Of a DNA stretch of 7,077 nt, positions 5,351-7,077 are shown piece by piece. Origin of the DNA: an uncultured Collinsella sp. GTDB lineage: Bacteria > Actinomycetota > Coriobacteriia > Coriobacteriales > Coriobacteriaceae. The stretch spans positions 1 to 7,077 of the forward strand of contig CAAECP010000047.1 in NCBI GenBank assembly GCA_900754385.1, in the 5' to 3' direction. Both the position numbers and the translations under genes were made by a program. The notes beneath the pieces are model-generated. The model did no database searches. It worked only from the letters and a program-made list of their open reading frames with translations, and had not been told where the DNA came from. Position 1 is the first letter of the stretch. Every line of letters begins with the position of its first letter.

Positions 5351-6469
5351 TTGCAGAACTCTGATACCCCTAAAGTTTCGCTGCTTGTCCCCATCTGCAA
5401 TGTCGAACGCTACCTGCGCGAGTGCCTTGATTCCGCCGTGGCGCAGACGCTCAAAGACATCGAGATCATCTGTATCAACGACGGTTCTACCGATAGCTCG
5501 CCAGATATCATCCGCGAGTACATGGAGCGCGACCCCCGTGTAAAGATGATCGACAAGGCCAACAGCGGCTACGGCGACTCGATGAACCGCGGCCTGGAGA
5601 TGGCGCGCGGCGAGTACGTGGGCATCCTTGAGTCCGACGACTTCATGTTTGAGGATTCGCTCCAGAAGTTGGTCGCCAAGGCCGATGCTGAGCATGCCGA
5701 TGTGGTAAAGGGCGACTTTTACCTGTATTGGTCCACGCCCAGCGAGCGCCGTGAACTGTTTGGGATTATCGACGAGCATATGACGGGCGCCGCGTATCGC
5801 CCCGTCGACCGCCCGGGCATCTTCTACCGCAAACCTTCCATTTGGTCGGCTATCTATCGGCGCGAGTTCCTCAACGACAATCAGATTCGGTTCCTTCCCA
5901 CGCCGGGTGCCTCGTATCAGGACGCAGGCTTTAACTTTAAGGTTTGGGCTTGTGCCGAACGTGCCGCGTTTATTGCGGACCCCATTTTGTGCTATCGTCA
6001 GGATAACGAGAAGAGCTCCGTTAATTCGCCCAACAAGGTGTTTTGCGTTTGCGACGAATATGCCGAGATGCAGCGCTTTTTGGAAGAGCGCCCCGAGCTC
6101 AAGGCTCAGCTCCAGGGGATTTTAATGCGCATGAAGGTCGATACGTACCGTTGGAATGATGAACGTCTGGTCGATGAACTGCGTGAGCAGTTTTGGAAGA
6201 AGGCATCTCCCGAGCTCAAGGCCGATTGGGATGCCGGTCGCTTTGACCTGTCGCTGTTCGATCCGCGTGGCGAGACCGACTTGCGCCTGATGGTCAAGTC
6301 TCCCCGCGCCTATATCGATTCGCGCTTTGACTTTAAGAAGCCGGGCAAGATCAATACGTTTAAGCATTATTTTAAGATCGGCGGCCTGCCGCTGGTCTGG
6401 CGCGTGCTGACGTATCAGCGCACCCACGGCGACAACCCGCACCCCGATGACGTTCCGGCCGCACAGTAG
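5351..6469 (+). CDS. GT2 glycosyltransferase 'A'' (YGDSMN / ESDD type, close paralogue of GT A)
   Basis: A 372-residue family 2 glycosyltransferase starting with TTG. Motifs: 'VSLLVPICNV' (9-18; Cys where GT A and most relatives have Tyr), 'CINDGSTDSSP' (41-51), 'ANSGYGDSMNRGLEMARG' (70-87), 'ESDD' (94-97), then 'KPSIWSAIYRR' and 'GASYQD' with D191 as the likely catalytic base, and 'YRQDNEKSSVNS'. It is nearly identical to GT A through the donor-binding half and clearly homologous to about residue 240; beyond that only scattered positions agree. It ends in a hydrophilic Pro/Asp-rich tail (DNPHPDDVPAAQ) that GT A lacks. The likely reading is the same or a very similar donor sugar moved to a different acceptor or linkage. 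It is soluble or peripheral with no signal peptide. It lies 74 bp after GT B with its own candidate promoter, and its stop precedes the next GT by 12 nt. Confidence 0.92.
   Translation: MQNSDTPKVSLLVPICNVERYLRECLDSAVAQTLKDIEIICINDGSTDSSPDIIREYMERDPRVKMIDKANSGYGDSMNRGLEMARGEYVGILESDDFMFEDSLQKLVAKADAEHADVVKGDFYLYWSTPSERRELFGIIDEHMTGAAYRPVDRPGIFYRKPSIWSAIYRREFLNDNQIRFLPTPGASYQDAGFNFKVWACAERAAFIADPILCYRQDNEKSSVNSPNKVFCVCDEYAEMQRFLEERPELKAQLQGILMRMKVDTYRWNDERLVDELREQFWKKASPELKADWDAGRFDLSLFDPRGETDLRLMVKSPRAYIDSRFDFKKPGKINTFKHYFKIGGLPLVWRVLTYQRTHGDNPHPDDVPAAQ
5378..5647 (+). repeat. Paralogous segment, copy 2 (N-terminal half of GT A')
   Basis: Direct-orientation partner of 3159-3428, about 2.2 kb downstream and ungapped at the protein level (81 of 90 residues identical). 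It contains 5543-5588, identical over 46 nt to 3324-3369. It reflects gene duplication or gene conversion, not a mobile element: no target-site duplications or transposase are visible. Confidence 0.85.
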
Positions 6470-6472
6470 GAG
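6467..6472 (+). promoter_or_regulatory. Stop/SD overlap linking GT A' to GT B'
   Basis: TAGGAG combines the TAG stop of GT A' (6467-6469) with the SD of the next gene, 9 nt before ATG 6482. It repeats the arrangement at the A-B junction and supports coupled translation. Confidence 0.55.
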
Positions 6473-6481
6473 CGAGTGACT

Positions 6482-7077
6482 ATGGCTACCCCCAAGATTT
6501 CCGTTGTCGTTCCCATCTATAACGTGGAGGAGTGCCTGGCCTGGTGCCTGGACTCCCTGCTTGCGCAGGACATGCCCGATTGGGAAGGCGTGCTGGTCAA
6601 CGATGGCTCGCCGGACGGCTCGCGCGATATTGCGGCTGCGTATTGCGAAAAGGACGCGCGCTTTACGCTGGTCGATAAGCCAAACGGGGGCCTGTCGAGT
6701 GCGCGTAATGCCGGCATCGCTGCGTCCACGGCGCCTATCGTCGCGTTTTTGGATTCCGACGACCGGTTTACGCCCGATGCATGCCGTGTAATCGTCGATG
6801 CCTTTGAGCGCGAGCGCTGTGATGTTTTGACCTTTGGCGCGAATCCGTATCCGCTGGAGGCGGGGTATCCGTGGCTTAACTATGTACTGAGCCCGCGCGA
6901 TGTGTCGTTTGAAGGCTATGGCTCCGACCTGCTGTTTAAGGAAGCGTCTCGCCCCTTTGCATGGCGCACCGCTTGCAAGCGTGAGTTTTTGCTGGGCAAC
7001 GGGATCGTGTTCGACGAAACCGTCAAGTATGGCGAGGACCAGGTCTTCGATTTTGCCGTGTACGGTCGCTCGCGCAA
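6482..7077 (+). CDS. GT2 glycosyltransferase 'B'' (N-terminal 198 residues, runs off the window)
   Basis: An open frame from ATG 6482 to the last base with no stop; 198 complete codons are visible of a protein probably 300-350 residues long. Motifs: 'KISVVVPIYNVEECL' (5-19), 'LVNDGSPDGS' (38-47), 'NGGLSSARNAGI' (68-79), the metal site 'DSDD' (91-94) and 'YGEDQVFDFAVYG' (183-195) with GED at 184-186. This is a complete GT-A catalytic core of the ordinary family 2 type; only the C-terminal acceptor/membrane region is missing. It aligns co-linearly with GT B at 4236 ('SP', 'LLF', 'F.WR/CR' and 'GED' landmarks) but at much lower identity than A to A'. The start is set by TAGGAG 9 nt upstream and follows the A' stop by 12 nt, so it belongs to the same transcript. 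Donor and acceptor unknown; a surface-glycan role is inferred from neighbours. Confidence 0.88.
   Translation, partial: MATPKISVVVPIYNVEECLAWCLDSLLAQDMPDWEGVLVNDGSPDGSRDIAAAYCEKDARFTLVDKPNGGLSSARNAGIAASTAPIVAFLDSDDRFTPDACRVIVDAFERERCDVLTFGANPYPLEAGYPWLNYVLSPRDVSFEGYGSDLLFKEASRPFAWRTACKREFLLGNGIVFDETVKYGEDQVFDFAVYGRSR

Noticed and set aside
1..7077. Mobile element, phase-variable invertible promoter, CRISPR or RNA gene
   Set aside because: I looked for transposase or integrase motifs, terminal inverted repeats flanking promoters, regularly spaced repeats and tRNA-like cloverleaves, and found none. The only long repeat is the A/A' paralogous pair in direct orientation.

Overview
This GC-rich window carries a surface-glycan biosynthesis locus: five GT2-fold glycosyltransferases and one membrane acyltransferase. 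It is flanked on the left by the tail of an unrelated AAA-ATPase/PD-(D/E)XK family protein. High third-position GC, TTG starts behind strong Shine-Dalgarno (SD) sites and the gene content suggest a gut actinobacterium of the Coriobacteriia, most likely Collinsella or a close relative. That placement is an inference; no marker gene is present.

Layout. At 3-668 (+) lies the 3' part of the AAA-ATPase-like/nuclease gene, entering from outside the window. It converges on a GT2 glycosyltransferase at 693-1712 (-), with 24 bp between the stop codons. Upstream of that GT, on the same strand, is an acyltransferase-3 membrane protein (1883-3013, -); a weak hairpin and a weak promoter lie in the 170-bp gap between them. 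A 112-bp divergent spacer (3014-3125) has overlapping -10-like elements for both strands. It opens into a rightward run of four glycosyltransferases: A (3126-4229), B (4236-5276), A' (5351-6469) and B' (6482 to beyond the window end).

The most notable feature is the A-B-A'-B' order. A and A' are close paralogues, with 81 of 90 residues identical across the nucleotide-sugar-binding half by hand count. B and B' are more distant but align co-linearly. Both A genes start with TTG after a strong SD, and in both A-to-B junctions the TAG stop of A lies inside the SD region of B. A' has its own candidate extended -10 promoter. This looks like a duplicated two-gene cassette whose copies diverged, chiefly in their C-terminal halves.

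Working model (inference). The soluble or peripheral GTs add successive sugars to a lipid-linked repeat unit of an exopolysaccharide, capsule or wall glycan on the cytoplasmic face. The divergent GT may add a rhamnosyl- or galactofuranosyl-like residue, and the acyltransferase decorates the glycan with acyl groups. No polymerase, flippase, priming transferase or sugar-nucleotide gene lies in the window, so the locus is seen only in part. I see no RNA genes, CRISPR arrays, insertion sequences or attachment sites, and no convincing evidence of a wholly new system.
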